From Lautropia dentalis (lineage in GTDB: Bacteria > Pseudomonadota > Gammaproteobacteria > Burkholderiales > Burkholderiaceae_E): a stretch of 64,000 bases of DNA. Positions 54,114 through 62,811 of this stretch are shown in pieces. Numbering within the stretch: the first letter of the stretch is position 1; the number at the start of each line of letters is the position of its first letter. Location: NCBI RefSeq assembly GCF_003892345.1, contig NZ_RRUE01000002.1, positions 1,444,619 to 1,508,618 on the forward strand, in the 5' to 3' direction. A program made the position numbers and the translations under genes. The notes beneath the pieces are model-generated. The model was not told the origin of the DNA, made no database searches, and was given only the letters and a program-made list of their open reading frames with translations.

Positions 54114-55253
54114 ATGGGCAACGGACACTGGCGCTGGGGCATTCTGGGCGCAGGCGCGGCGGCGCGTGGCATGGCGGCCGCGCTGCAGGCGGTCAATGGC
54201 CGCATCGAGGCCATTGCCAGCCGGCGGGAAGAGACGGCGCAGGAACTGGCCGCGGAATATGGCATCCAGCGTGTGCATGCCACGCCGGACGCCCTGGTGA
54301 GTGATCCGGATCTGGACGTGATCTACATCGCCAGCCCGCACGATTCCCACCACCACTGGATGAAGGCCGCCGTTGAGGCTGGCAAACACGTGCTGTGCGA
54401 AAAGGCCATCACCCTCAACAGCCGGCAGCTGGCGGAGGTGTGCGCGCTGGCCCGGCAGAAGAACGTGCTCGTGCTGGAGGCCATGACCATCCATCACATG
54501 CCGCTGTACCGCAAGCTGCGGGCGCTGATCGGCAGCGGGGCGCTGGGGCGGGTGCGGCTGGTGCAGGTGAACTTCGGCAGCTGGCGGGTGTTCGACCCGG
54601 AGAGCCGCTTCTTCAGCAGGGATCTGGCGGGCGGTGCGCTGCTGGACATCGGCGTTTATGCCACCGCCTTTGCGCGCTGGTTTCTGGATGCCGTGCCCAC
54701 GCAGGTGCTGACCACGGCCGAGCTGGCGCCGACCGGGGTGGATGAGCAGTCGGGCATCATCCTGAAGAACGACCGGGGCCAGCTGGTGGTGATGGCGCTG
54801 AGCCTGACTGCCAAACAGCCCAAGCGCGGCGTGGTGTCGTGCGAGAAGGGCTACATCGAGATCAGCGAGTATCCGCGGGCCGATTCGGCCCTCATCCACT
54901 GGACCGACGATGGCCGGACCGAGACCGTGACGGCCGGCCGGCGGGAGGAGGCGCTGCAGTACGAGGTGCGGGACATGCAGCACTATCTGGATGGGTGGAA
55001 GGCTGGGGGGCTGGGGCAGGCTGGGGGGTTGGGGCAGGCAGGAGAGCCGGAGCAGCGGGGGACGGCATCAGTGGCTGCTGCAGGTGAGGGGCTGTTGCCA
55101 CCATCCATGCGGGCCGCTGGGCTGACCTCTGCCGTGCCGGGTGCCGCCCCGGCCTGCGATGACGCTGCCGCCCTGCTGGCCCAGAGCCAGGAAGTGATGG
55201 CTGTGCTGACCGAGGTGCGGCGGCAGTGGGGCGTGATGTATCCGGGGGAGTGA
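54114..55253 (+). CDS. Gfo/Idh/MocA-family NAD(P)-dependent oxidoreductase
   Basis: Sugar or cyclitol-type dehydrogenase; substrate unknown. The Rossmann motif WGILGAGAAARGMAAAL is at residues 8-24, and the family motif IASPHDSHHHW leads to the CEKAITLN segment with the Lys of the EKP motif (about 100). The second domain follows with SRFFSRDLAGGALLDIGVYA. Near residues 300-315 an 18-base DNA unit repeats twice, encoding GGLGQA copies. After it comes an Ala/Gly-rich insertion of about 40 residues not seen in relatives. It has 379 residues. It is divergent from glyQ and stands alone. Confidence 0.88.
   Translation: MGNGHWRWGILGAGAAARGMAAALQAVNGRIEAIASRREETAQELAAEYGIQRVHATPDALVSDPDLDVIYIASPHDSHHHWMKAAVEAGKHVLCEKAITLNSRQLAEVCALARQKNVLVLEAMTIHHMPLYRKLRALIGSGALGRVRLVQVNFGSWRVFDPESRFFSRDLAGGALLDIGVYATAFARWFLDAVPTQVLTTAELAPTGVDEQSGIILKNDRGQLVVMALSLTAKQPKRGVVSCEKGYIEISEYPRADSALIHWTDDGRTETVTAGRREEALQYEVRDMQHYLDGWKAGGLGQAGGLGQAGEPEQRGTASVAAAGEGLLPPSMRAAGLTSAVPGAAPACDDAAALLAQSQEVMAVLTEVRRQWGVMYPGE
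54999..55041 (+). repeat. 18-bp in-frame tandem repeat with G6 runs
   Basis: GGCTGGGGGGCTGGGGCA, the next unit with one change, then a partial third unit, inside the Gfo/Idh/MocA gene. Each unit keeps the frame (six residues). The two G6 runs could slip, but only unit-length changes would preserve the protein. Confidence 0.75.
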
Positions 55254-55269
55254 GGCTTCCCGGGCGGCG

Positions 55270-56409
55270 CTACTGCAGCCGGAACACCTCGTCGAGAGTG
55301 CTGGCGGTCAGGATGCGGTCGCTCCAGTGATCGAGGGTTTCCAGACTGGCGTTCTGCAGGCGGGCTTCGGTGGCTGCATCCAGTGGACCAAAGCGGCCTG
55401 ACAGCAGCTTTGCCAGCATCTGGCGCAGGCGGCGCTCCTCACCCAGCTGGATGCCTTCTTCACGGCCCTCCTCACGACCTTCCATGCGACCTTCCCTGCG
55501 GCCTTCCTCCAGTCCCTTCAGAAGGCCCTTCTGGATGCCGCGCTGTTCGCCAAGCTGTTCAAAGCGTTCTCTCATGCCTGCCATGTGCGCGCCCTCCTCG
55601 GTATAGCGCTCTGCGTACTCACGCTGCTCATCCTCATCCAGATCAGCGTAAATGTCAATGAAATCAATGTACTTTCTCCGCCGGTTGGCGTTCCGTTCCA
55701 GCCGGAAGAATGAACGGACCGCTTCGCCATACACCGTGACCCGGTGCTCGCGGGCATAGTGCATCAGCGGCAGCAACAGGGCCGTCACCACGTTGTCCGT
55801 CGTGAGATGCGCCATGGCCTGCAGCTGGGGCAGCACACAGGGGATGTATTCGAAGTGCAGGTAGTCCTTCCTGTCTGACCCCAGCGTGATGCTGCGGGGG
55901 ATGTTCCGCCCGTCCCGCATGAAGATGACCACCGGGATCACCCGCGTGGTACCCATCGCCTCGGCCACCGCCAGGCAGTAGGAGGCCAGGCGCGTGATGC
56001 TGAAACGGCCCGGGTCCGACTCATGCTCGACGATGAAGATCAGCGCCTCGCGCCGGCCATCGGGCCATTCCAGCAGCAGCGGCACGTCCAGTTCGAAGAA
56101 GCTGTCGGTCAGGTGCGGCTTGAGCTGCTCCTGCCGGACGGGGGTGATCTTCACCCGCCGGTCGATACCTTCGGCCTCGGCCGGCGCAAAGAACTGCAGC
56201 GCCTGCCGCGGGTACTGTACGATCAGATTCTTGAAGTTCTGGTCATGGCTGACGCGCTGGCCGCTGTCGGCGGCAGTGCCTGCGGGGCTGCCCCCGGGTG
56301 GGGTGCTCCCTCGTTCTGTGGCTGGGGATGTATCCAGCCGGGGAGTATCGCCCTGTGAAGGTGCAGGGGCCGGGGCTACACAGTGGTGGCGGGTTCTGCT
56401 GGCATTCAT
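55270..56409 (-). CDS. Rpn-family nuclease-like protein (PD-(D/E)XK, transposase_31 type, DUF4351 end)
   Basis: Member of the recombination-promoting nuclease group. The nuclease-like core has SHDQNFKNLIVQYPRQALQF, then TDSFFELDVPLLLEWPDGRR, LIFIVEHESDPG (the acidic core and Glu-His) and TRLASYCLAV. Further on is a charged Arg/Glu/Gly region with repeated GREEGREEG (about residues 310-335), then the DUF4351 tail RRLRQMLAKLLSGRFGPLD and LDHWSDRILTASTLDEVF. It has about 379 residues from ATG 56409; the frame is open to 56439. These proteins are widespread, mobile-associated, and often multicopy. A low-complexity Thr/Pro/Gly stretch fills residues 15-50. Confidence 0.85.
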   Translation of the reverse strand: MNASRTRHHCVAPAPAPSQGDTPRLDTSPATERGSTPPGGSPAGTAADSGQRVSHDQNFKNLIVQYPRQALQFFAPAEAEGIDRRVKITPVRQEQLKPHLTDSFFELDVPLLLEWPDGRREALIFIVEHESDPGRFSITRLASYCLAVAEAMGTTRVIPVVIFMRDGRNIPRSITLGSDRKDYLHFEYIPCVLPQLQAMAHLTTDNVVTALLLPLMHYAREHRVTVYGEAVRSFFRLERNANRRRKYIDFIDIYADLDEDEQREYAERYTEEGAHMAGMRERFEQLGEQRGIQKGLLKGLEEGRREGRMEGREEGREEGIQLGEERRLRQMLAKLLSGRFGPLDAATEARLQNASLETLDHWSDRILTASTLDEVFRLQ

Positions 56410-56568
56410 GGTGAAGGCCCTGGGATGGAATGCGGGCATTTCACCAGATTGACAGAGGACTGAACATCCGTCTGATGGCTGAGCCAGATGGCCTAGGCTG
56501 CTTTTCTTGCCGCCCTGTCGGAGCGGGGCTGATGTTGACGTAACCGCTGTGCTTGATGCTGGATGCGG

Positions 56569-56604
56569 CTATTCCGAAATGACATTGGCGTCGGGAACGA
56601 TCAT
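56569..56604 (-). pseudogene. Remnant of a PIN-domain (FitB/VapC-like) toxin
   Basis: Eleven residues, MIVPDANVISE, the start of a PIN-domain ribonuclease with its first catalytic Asp, followed at once by TAG. The rest of the toxin is absent. Its ATG overlaps the stop of the preceding antitoxin-like frame as ATGA, the usual coupling of such pairs. The segment 56443-56568 beyond it shows no remaining PIN sequence. Confidence 0.7.
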
Positions 56605-56735
56605 TTGAATTCGAGTCTCTCGGGTGGGGCATGGTCGCGCAGGCTGTCGATCCGGCCGACTTCTTCTTCGATCAGCCCGCCTGTTTCCTGTGCAATCGAT
56701 GCCAGCAGCGAACCGAGTTTCACGCAATCTTTCAG
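56601..56735 (-). pseudogene. Remnant of a FitA/VapB-like antitoxin, C-terminal half
   Basis: The frame ends VKLGSLLASIAQETGG, then IEEEVGRIDSLRDHAPPERL and EFK, the toxin-binding C-terminal segment of Arc-type (FitA/VapB) antitoxins, whose N-terminal ribbon-helix-helix is missing. The frame continues upstream to 56942, but that part (Pro/Thr-rich) does not resemble an antitoxin. With the 11-residue PIN start it forms a decayed toxin-antitoxin operon. Confidence 0.65.
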
Positions 56736-57022
56736 GGGCGCGGCTTGCTGCGGGTGTGCTTGCCTGTCCGTAGGTGACGGGAGTGGATGAGATGATGGCA
56801 TGACTGTCAGTGTGCTGGTAGTGTTGAACAATAAGGGCGTTCCCGTAGGGGCTTGCAAGACTGGGGCCGTCTTGGCGTTGATCCAGCCAGCCGGTGGCGT
56901 GATGACAAGCGCCCCGGACTGTTTTTGGGATGGATGTGCCATCCCTTGTCATTGGGGAGGGCCGGCCTGTGGGGTCGTGTCCTCCCTCCCTTTATCTGCT
57001 TCGCGCTGGCGTGTCCAACACG

Positions 57023-57084
57023 TGCAGCTCACAACCTCGCACGTCAATTCGCGAAGATGCGTCTTCAGCATGTGCTGAACCGGT
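57023..57084 (+). pseudogene. Decayed copy of the xth 5' end
   Basis: About 62 bases resemble the first 62 bases of xth (57435-57496): both share ACGTCAATTC and GAAGATGCGTCTTCAGCATG, with scattered changes elsewhere. It is too short to code. It lies about 100 bases before the small membrane protein gene, so that gene is flanked by two copies of the xth start. Confidence 0.8.
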
Positions 57085-57183
57085 GCAGCCGCTACTGCAG
57101 CCGGACACCGCCCCCATGAATCACGATGGTTGTCTGATCGATAGAACTCTTCAACCTGAAAGTGAAACGGAAGGAGGAACGGC

Positions 57184-57396
57184 ATGGATCATTTTATAGA
57201 TTTCCTCAGGGCATCGGATTTTTTCAGGACACTGGCTGTTGGGGCGCTGGTGGCGCCTGCCGTTCTTCTGGCCAGAAGTCTGATCATGAAACGGATTCTG
57301 AAGGGCAGGTATGGCGCTTTCGAATCGATTGCCTTCATGATCAGCCTGATCGTCATCTCTGTTCTGGTCCCGATGCTCAGCCGGTCGGGGGCGTGA
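57184..57396 (+). CDS. Small membrane protein of unknown function
   Basis: A 70-residue protein, MDHFIDFLRASDFFRTLAV, with two hydrophobic segments (about residues 17-31 and 50-65, SIAFMISLIVISVLVPMLS) and a basic loop between (MKRILKGR). An AAGGAGG seven bases before ATG 57184 supports real translation. I do not recognise the family. It sits inside a segment bounded by the two copies of the xth start, so it probably arrived by insertion with duplication. It ends 37 bases before xth and may share its transcript. Confidence 0.7.
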   Translation: MDHFIDFLRASDFFRTLAVGALVAPAVLLARSLIMKRILKGRYGAFESIAFMISLIVISVLVPMLSRSGA

Positions 57397-57433
57397 GCGG
57401 CCAGCGTACAATGGGCCTTTTCGAGGAGTCGTG

Positions 57434-58237
57434 ATGCAGCTTGCAACCTGGAACGTCAATTCACTGAAGATGCGTCTTCAGCATGTGCTGGACTGGCTGG
57501 CGGCCAATCCGGTGGATTTTCTGTGCCTGCAGGAAACCAAGCTGACGGACGACAAATTCCCGCAGGAGGCCATCGAAGCAGCCGGTTATGGGGTGATCTT
57601 CACCGGCCAGCCCACGTACAACGGCGTGGCGCTGCTGTACCGCAGGGAAGGGGGCTACACCCCCGAAGGTGTGCATCTCGACAACCCGCTGTTCGAGGAT
57701 GCGCAGCGGCGGGTGGTGTCAGCGCGCTTCGGTACGCCGGCCGGTCCCGTGCGGGTGATCGGCGCCTACTGCCCCAACGGGCAGGCGGTGGACAGTGACA
57801 AGTACGTGTACAAGCTGGCATGGTTTGCCGCCATGCAGCAGTGGATAAGGCAGCTGCAGCAGGAGGAGCCGGGCACCGCCATCATGTTGGCGGGCGATTT
57901 CAACATTGCGCCGGCAGATGCCGACGTGCACGACCCGGAAAAATGGGCCGATGGCATTCTGGTGTCAAAACCCGAGCGGGCGGCGCTGCAGGGGCTGCTG
58001 GATCTGGGCATGCACGACGCGTTCCGGCTGTTCGAGCAGGAGCCGAAGTTCTTCAGCTGGTGGGACTACCGGATGCTGGGCTTTCGGCGCAATGCGGGTC
58101 TGCGCATCGACCTGATTCTGGTGACGGATGACCTGAAGCCCCAGGTCACGCGCTGCTGGATCGACAAGGGGCCGCGGAAGCTGGAAAAACCCAGCGACCA
58201 TACGCCCGTCGTTGTCGAGTGGGGGGCCGGGGCATGA
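57434..58237 (+). CDS. xth: Exodeoxyribonuclease III (ExoA/XthA family)
   Basis: AP endonuclease and 3'-5' exonuclease in base excision repair. The signature MQLATWNVNSLKMRL begins the protein, LCLQETKL gives the metal-binding Glu, and GAYCPNGQAVDSDKY follows. AGDFNIAPADADVHDP has the catalytic Asp-x-Asn, and the end RIDLILVTDDLK and SDHTPVVVEW carry the Asp-His pair. It has 267 residues. ATG 57434 is preferred over GTG 57431 because AGGAG precedes it by five bases. Confidence 0.95.
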   Translation: MQLATWNVNSLKMRLQHVLDWLAANPVDFLCLQETKLTDDKFPQEAIEAAGYGVIFTGQPTYNGVALLYRREGGYTPEGVHLDNPLFEDAQRRVVSARFGTPAGPVRVIGAYCPNGQAVDSDKYVYKLAWFAAMQQWIRQLQQEEPGTAIMLAGDFNIAPADADVHDPEKWADGILVSKPERAALQGLLDLGMHDAFRLFEQEPKFFSWWDYRMLGFRRNAGLRIDLILVTDDLKPQVTRCWIDKGPRKLEKPSDHTPVVVEWGAGA

Positions 58238-58244
58238 GGCTGGT

Positions 58245-59078
58245 TCACAGCCACTTGCGCATCCATCCCAGCCCGTCGTGCGTGCCGTTGGGGACGGCGC
58301 CGCGCACCGGGTTGTATTCGCAGCCCACCCAGCCGTCGTAGCCGGTTTCGTCCAGCACCCTGAAGAGCCAGTCGTAATTGACCTCGCCGATGTCCGGCTC
58401 GTGCCGGTCCGGCACACCGGCAATCTGCACGTGGCCCAGGCGGTTGAATTCCATCTGGTATTTGATCATGTGGGTGAGATCACCCCAGATCTGCTGGATG
58501 TGAAAGAGATCCAGCTGCAGCTTCAGGTTTTCGCTGCGCACCTTGCGGATGACGTTGCGCGCAAGCTTCGGGTCATCCATGTAGTAGCGGGGCATGCAGT
58601 GCTGGCAGATGGGTTCCAGCAGCAGCTGCACGCCGGCGGTCTCTGCCTTTTTGGCTGCCACCCTGATGTTTTTCAGGTAGGTGTCGTCCCACGATGCAAT
58701 GGCTTCATCCAGGGCGGCGGCCCCGGTTTCGGTGCTTTCGGTGACGCGGGGACGAAGGCCGGCCATCACATGGATGCGTGGGCACTTCAGTGCGTGGGCG
58801 TATTCGATGGCCTTGTCGATGCTGGCGGCGAATTCGGCTTCACGGCCGGCAATGCAGGCCAGTCCGCGCTCGCCGGCGTTCCAGTCGCCGGCTGGTGAAT
58901 TGATCAGTACCTGTTCCAGTTTGTGCCTTTGCAGCTGCTCCACCAGCTGTTCGGCCGGGTATTCATAGGGGAACATGTATTCCACCCCCCTGAAGCCATC
59001 TTCGGCGGCGGCGGCAAAGCGCTCCAGGAAGGGGAGTTCGGTGTAGAGAAAGGACAGGTTGGCAGCAAAGCGTGGCAT
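58245..59078 (-). CDS. hyi: Hydroxypyruvate isomerase (Hyi/OtnI family)
   Basis: TIM-barrel isomerase of the AP-endonuclease-2-like group, interconverting hydroxypyruvate and tartronate semialdehyde or a related sugar acid. It has MPRFAANLSFLYTELPFLER, FRGVEYMFPYEYP, LLEPICQHCMPRYYMDD (metal-binding Glu near residue 152), LKLQLDLFHIQQ, and GWVGCEYNP (second Glu near 253). It has 277 residues, a little longer than E. coli Hyi (258). It converges on xth with 7 bases between. Confidence 0.92.
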   Translation of the reverse strand: MPRFAANLSFLYTELPFLERFAAAAEDGFRGVEYMFPYEYPAEQLVEQLQRHKLEQVLINSPAGDWNAGERGLACIAGREAEFAASIDKAIEYAHALKCPRIHVMAGLRPRVTESTETGAAALDEAIASWDDTYLKNIRVAAKKAETAGVQLLLEPICQHCMPRYYMDDPKLARNVIRKVRSENLKLQLDLFHIQQIWGDLTHMIKYQMEFNRLGHVQIAGVPDRHEPDIGEVNYDWLFRVLDETGYDGWVGCEYNPVRGAVPNGTHDGLGWMRKWL

Positions 59079-59190
59079 GGCGGAGCCCCAGGGGATGAAG
59101 ACATGCGTGATGCAGGCGTCTGCTTGCCCGAATCATGTCGGGGCAGCAGGAACGGGAGCGTGTTCCGCACGCGGGTTCGGGGCCAGCGTG

Positions 59191-59214
59191 GGGACGAATG
59201 AGCCCATGACACGC
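59191..59214 (+). repeat. Dispersed 24-bp intergenic repeat, copy 5
   Basis: GGGACGAATGAGCCCATGAC then ACGC, 22 of 24 bases like copy 1, between hyi and the DUF488 gene. GCGTG just upstream (59186-59190) can pair with CACGC at its end. Confidence 0.6.
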
Positions 59215-59247
59215 TCCAGACGCCCTTTGAAAAAATGGGACGATGAG

Positions 59248-59631
59248 TCAGTGGGGTTTTTTGGGAGACAGCAGGTCCTTCAGGTAGGCGGCCAGCACGA
59301 TGGCATTGTTGTGTGCCTCGTCGTGCGCGGCATAGAGCAGTGTGAGCGGCCCCTGACGGGCCATGTCGAGCAGCGGCTGCAGGCTGGAGAGGTTGGTCGA
59401 CAGCTCGGCAATGTATTTTTCGCGGAATTCATCCCAGCGTGCCTCGTCGTGGCCGAACCAGTGCCGCAGCTCGTTGCTGGGGGCCACGTCGCGGATCCAC
59501 AGCTGGAAGGGGGCATCTTCCTTGCGCATGCCGCGCGGCCACAGCCTGTCCACCAGCACGCGGGTGCCGTCCGTGGGTTGTGGGGGTTCGTAGACGCGGC
59601 GGGTATGGATGGTGACCGGGGGATGGGACAT
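59248..59631 (-). CDS. DUF488 (YeaO-like) protein
   Basis: A 127-residue protein of unknown biochemical role. The family signature is RVLVDRLWPRGMRKEDAPFQ with LWIRDVAPSNELRHWFGHD, then ARWDEFREKYIAEL and LTLLYAAHDEAHNNAIVLA. ATG 59631 follows GGAGG by seven bases; the open frame to 59934 belongs to the overlapping shadow of tenA. It starts 29 bases after the tenA stop, so it is probably cotranscribed. Confidence 0.9.
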   Translation of the reverse strand: MSHPPVTIHTRRVYEPPQPTDGTRVLVDRLWPRGMRKEDAPFQLWIRDVAPSNELRHWFGHDEARWDEFREKYIAELSTNLSSLQPLLDMARQGPLTLLYAAHDEAHNNAIVLAAYLKDLLSPKKPH

Positions 59632-59660
59632 GCGACAGCCTCCTGTATCGGCCCAGACAC

Positions 59661-60332
59661 TCAGGCCCGTGGATCGAGTGCCCCAGTATAGACCGCATCG
59701 AAAAAGGCGCGTTCCAAAGCCACTGCGCGGTGAAAGAACTGCCGGGCCTCGTCCTGTTCTGCCGGGGAGATACCTGTACCCATCCGGTCCAGTTCGCTGC
59801 GCAGCCAGCCGACGAAGTCGCGGAAGAAGTCGTTGGCGTGCAGGGTGATCCATTCGGCGTGCTGAAAGCCGCTCTGCGGCAGTGGCCTGTCCGGCTGGCC
59901 GGCCCATTCCAGATAAAGCCCCTCGGCCACGCACAGGACGGCCAGTGCGCTGGCATAGTGGCGGGTGGCGGCGGCTTCCTGCATCAGCTGCTGGAACTGG
60001 CGGGTGACCGGGGCCAGGGGCGGCGAGATGCGGTCGGCGTCGGGGACGCCCAGCAGGTCGAAGCAGCGCTGGAAGTAGGTGTTTTCGGTGCTGGTGACCA
60101 TGGCTGCGAACTGCGAAAGCCTCACCCGTGCCGCAAACTGGTCGGCACTGGCAATGGCAGCGCCCAGCAGGGCCACGAAGGCGTCGCAGAACTGGTAGTC
60201 CTGCACGAGATAGGGGCGCAGATGCTGGTCCTGCAGCGTGCCGGCAAAGATTTCATCCACGAAGCGGTGGGTGATGGCGGCCTGCCAGTCGCTGGCGGTT
60301 TCGGTACGCAGGGTGGCTGCAAAGCCTGTCAT
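59661..60332 (-). CDS. tenA: TenA-family thiaminase-like protein
   Basis: Helical-bundle hydrolase of the TenA group, which salvages the pyrimidine of damaged thiamin. It has residues ITHRFVDEIFAGTLQDQHLR, YLVQDYQFCDAFVALLGAAI, AVLCVAEGLYLEWA (a Cys near the position of the TenA nucleophile) and GFQHAEWITLHANDFFRDFV. It has 223 residues. No thiamin biosynthesis genes and no TPP riboswitch are seen near it, so a salvage role is inferred from the family only. It lies 51 bases downstream of dtd. Confidence 0.88.
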   Translation of the reverse strand: MTGFAATLRTETASDWQAAITHRFVDEIFAGTLQDQHLRPYLVQDYQFCDAFVALLGAAIASADQFAARVRLSQFAAMVTSTENTYFQRCFDLLGVPDADRISPPLAPVTRQFQQLMQEAAATRHYASALAVLCVAEGLYLEWAGQPDRPLPQSGFQHAEWITLHANDFFRDFVGWLRSELDRMGTGISPAEQDEARQFFHRAVALERAFFDAVYTGALDPRA

Positions 60333-60383
60333 GGGGTGTCTCCTGTGGTTTTTTGTGGCTGAGCCAGTGAGTTTACTGCTGTC

Positions 60384-60821
60384 TCACACCTGCATCGGGA
60401 TGGTGACCGGTCCGTCGTTGATGAGGGCCACCTGCATGTCGGCGCCGAAGCGGCCGGTGGCGACGGTGGGATGCAGCCGGCGCGCCTCGGCCACGAAGGC
60501 GTCGTAGAGCGCCTCGCCCCGGGCCGCTGGTGCAGCGCCGGTGAAGCTGGGCCGGTTGCCCTGGCGGGAGTCGGCGGCCAGGGTGAACTGGCTGACGATG
60601 AGCAGGCCACCGCCCACGTCCTGGACGCTGCGGTTCATCCTGCCGGCTTCGTCGGAGAAGATGCGCAGTTTCAGAACCTTGGCTACGGCCTTGCTGACGG
60701 TGGCTTCGGTGTCGTGCGGTTCGGCGCAGACGAGGACGAGCAGGCCGTGGCCGATGGCGCCGGCCGTTTCACCCGCGATGGTGACCCGGGCTTCGGTGAC
60801 GCGCTGGATGAGCAGGTGCAT
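60384..60821 (-). CDS. dtd: D-aminoacyl-tRNA deacylase Dtd
   Basis: Removes D-amino acids and glycine mischarged to tRNA. It starts [15 protein letters not shown], has the [20 protein letters not shown] motif and ends with [12 protein letters not shown], the cross-subunit Gly-cisPro loop. At 145 residues it is full length. ATG 60821 is set by homology; the upstream frame to 61082 overlaps the transporter. The upstream gap carries two direct repeats of 13 bases. Confidence 0.95.
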   Translation of the reverse strand: MHLLIQRVTEARVTIAGETAGAIGHGLLVLVCAEPHDTEATVSKAVAKVLKLRIFSDEAGRMNRSVQDVGGGLLIVSQFTLAADSRQGNRPSFTGAAPAARGEALYDAFVAEARRLHPTVATGRFGADMQVALINDGPVTIPMQV

Positions 60822-60861
60822 GGAAGGGTGTGTTGGCAGGCGCTGTGAGAAGGGAACGTTA

Positions 60862-60906
60862 CATTCTCCCTGCGCTGCTGTGACGGGGTGTCGCATTCTC
60901 CCTGCG
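60862..60906 (+). repeat. 13-bp direct repeat upstream of dtd
   Basis: CATTCTCCCTGCG occurs at 60862 and 60894, a 32-base period, about three helical turns. Lying between the ABC transporter stop and dtd, it may be a paired protein-binding site. A 12-base match also occurs at 19016, probably by chance. Confidence 0.55.
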
Positions 60907-60933
60907 TTTGAAGGGGTAAGGGCGCGGAATCCG

Positions 60934-62805
60934 TCAGGCACTCCCGGCGCGCCACTGTTTGGCACGCTGCTGTGCGGCCCACAGGGCGGCATAGCGTCCG
61001 TTGCCTGCCAGCAGTGCCTCGTGGGTGCCTGTCTCCAGTGCCTTGCCCTGGTCCACGACGATGATCTGCCCGGCACCGGCAATGGTGGAGAGGCGGTGTG
61101 CGATGACGATGACGGTGCGGTTCTTCACCAGTGTCTCGATGGCCCGCTGCACGGCCCGTTCGCTTTCGGTGTCGAGTGTTGCGGTGGGCTCGTCCAGCAC
61201 GACGATGGGGGCGTCCTTGAGCAGCGCACGGGCAATGCTGAGACGCTGGCGTTCGCCGCCCGACAGGCGCCCGCCGGTTTCACCGATGCGGGTGTTCCAG
61301 CCCTGTGGCAGGCGCTCGATGAATTCCAGGCAGTGTGCGGCCCGGGCGGCTGCGTGGACTTCGGCATCCGTCGCCTCGGGGCGTGCCATGCGGATGTTGG
61401 CCAGCACGGTGTCGTCGAACAGGTACACGTCCTGGAACACCACGGACACCAGCCGGTTGAGCCGTTCCGGTTCGATGGCACGTACGTCCACGCCGCCAAT
61501 GGTCACGGTACCGTGCTGCGGGTCGGCATGGCGCATCAGCAGGCGGGTGACGGTGGTCTTGCCGCCGCCGGAGGGGCCGACGAGGGCGGTCATGCTGCGG
61601 GCCGGGAGCGTGGCCGAAAAACCGGACAGCACCGGGCGGGCTTCATAGGCAAAGGTGACGTCATCGAAACGGATGTCGAACTGCTGCGGTACCTGCGCCG
61701 GTGTCTGCTGCGGTAGCGGTTCGATGGCCAGCAGCTCGTCGATCTGAATCAGAGCCGTTTCGATGTGCTCGATGATCCCCGTCATAATGAACACAAGGGC
61801 CAGTGGTTCGGCAAAGCGTACCAGCATGATGGTGACGGCGGCCAGTGTGGTCAGATCCAGCTGGCCCTGAGTGACCCAAGTGACGCCGGCGGCCATGATC
61901 AGCAGCATGCCGGCCTCCGTCACGCTGGAGATCACGACGTTGGCCTTGATGCCCTGACGCTGGCTGTCGACCTGCAGCCGTTCCAGCCATTCAACCGTGT
62001 CTTGCAGCTGGCCGGCATGGGAGCCTGTGGCCCGGCTGGCCCGCAGGACGGCCAACCCTTGGGTGTACTCGATGATGTCGCCATGGCAGCGGGTATGGGC
62101 ATCGTTCAGTTCACGCACCACTTTTTGCTGCTGGGGCCGGCGCCAGCGATGCAGCGGAATGATAGCTGGGAATACCAGCAGCATGGCCAGTCCCAGTTTC
62201 CAGTCCCATAACAGGGTGGCTAGTGCGGAAACCAGGGGCGTGACGACGCCGTTGATGAGGCCTCCGCAGATCGTCAGGGTGTAGTTGAGGTTCTCATCGA
62301 CGTTGCCGAGCAGTACAGCACTGAGCTCTCCAGTGCGCCGGCTCTGCAGCTTCAGTAGAGGCATGCGGCGCAGCTGTTCACCCAGTCGGGTGCGTAGGTT
62401 GTGGATGGCGTCGGCTTGCATGCCATCGTAGTCGAAATCCTGGGCCTGCCAGCGTAGGGTTTGCACGGTCAGCGTCAGCAGCAGGATCAGAACGAGCCAA
62501 AGTAGGGCTGTGTGCCAGTTGGGTGTGTGCCCGTCCAGCAGTGCTTGGAAAAGAGGAATGATGCACGCCAGCGCCAGCCCATGTAGGATGGCGGCGGTCA
62601 GAATCATCCACAGAGAACGGGCGAAGGCGCGGCTGTGCGGCTGAGCTGAGCGCAGCAGCTGCCGCAGGGTTTCACGCCAAGGGGTAATATGGGTATGCTG
62701 CACATCCGGTTGGCTGGCTTGGTGGGTGGCTGTGCGATGGTTCATGGTGGGGTGAATCTTGGGTTGTCCGCGAAGAGACTCTGCGCCGATGAGAGGGTCC
62801 GTCAC
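60934..62805 (-). CDS. ABC half-transporter of YbtPQ/IrtAB type
   Basis: Exporter-fold ABC protein of the group that imports siderophores (YbtP/YbtQ, IrtA/IrtB). Six helices lie between about residues 60 and 320. The ATPase has Walker [32 protein letters not shown], signature [18 protein letters not shown] and Walker [17 protein letters not shown]. It has 623 residues from GTG 62805; ATG 62745 (MNHRTATHQ) is another start. It begins six bases after the preceding half-transporter stops, so they form a pair. Multidrug or lipid export cannot be ruled out from sequence. Confidence 0.8.
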   Translation of the reverse strand: MTDPLIGAESLRGQPKIHPTMNHRTATHQASQPDVQHTHITPWRETLRQLLRSAQPHSRAFARSLWMILTAAILHGLALACIIPLFQALLDGHTPNWHTALLWLVLILLLTLTVQTLRWQAQDFDYDGMQADAIHNLRTRLGEQLRRMPLLKLQSRRTGELSAVLLGNVDENLNYTLTICGGLINGVVTPLVSALATLLWDWKLGLAMLLVFPAIIPLHRWRRPQQQKVVRELNDAHTRCHGDIIEYTQGLAVLRASRATGSHAGQLQDTVEWLERLQVDSQRQGIKANVVISSVTEAGMLLIMAAGVTWVTQGQLDLTTLAAVTIMLVRFAEPLALVFIMTGIIEHIETALIQIDELLAIEPLPQQTPAQVPQQFDIRFDDVTFAYEARPVLSGFSATLPARSMTALVGPSGGGKTTVTRLLMRHADPQHGTVTIGGVDVRAIEPERLNRLVSVVFQDVYLFDDTVLANIRMARPEATDAEVHAAARAAHCLEFIERLPQGWNTRIGETGGRLSGGERQRLSIARALLKDAPIVVLDEPTATLDTESERAVQRAIETLVKNRTVIVIAHRLSTIAGAGQIIVVDQGKALETGTHEALLAGNGRYAALWAAQQRAKQWRAGSA

Positions 62806-62811
62806 GGGGAG

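Noticed and set aside
60862-60906. Direct repeat as a prophage attachment site
   Set aside because: No integrase or phage gene is present and the spacing of 32 bases is too short; a protein-binding site is likelier.
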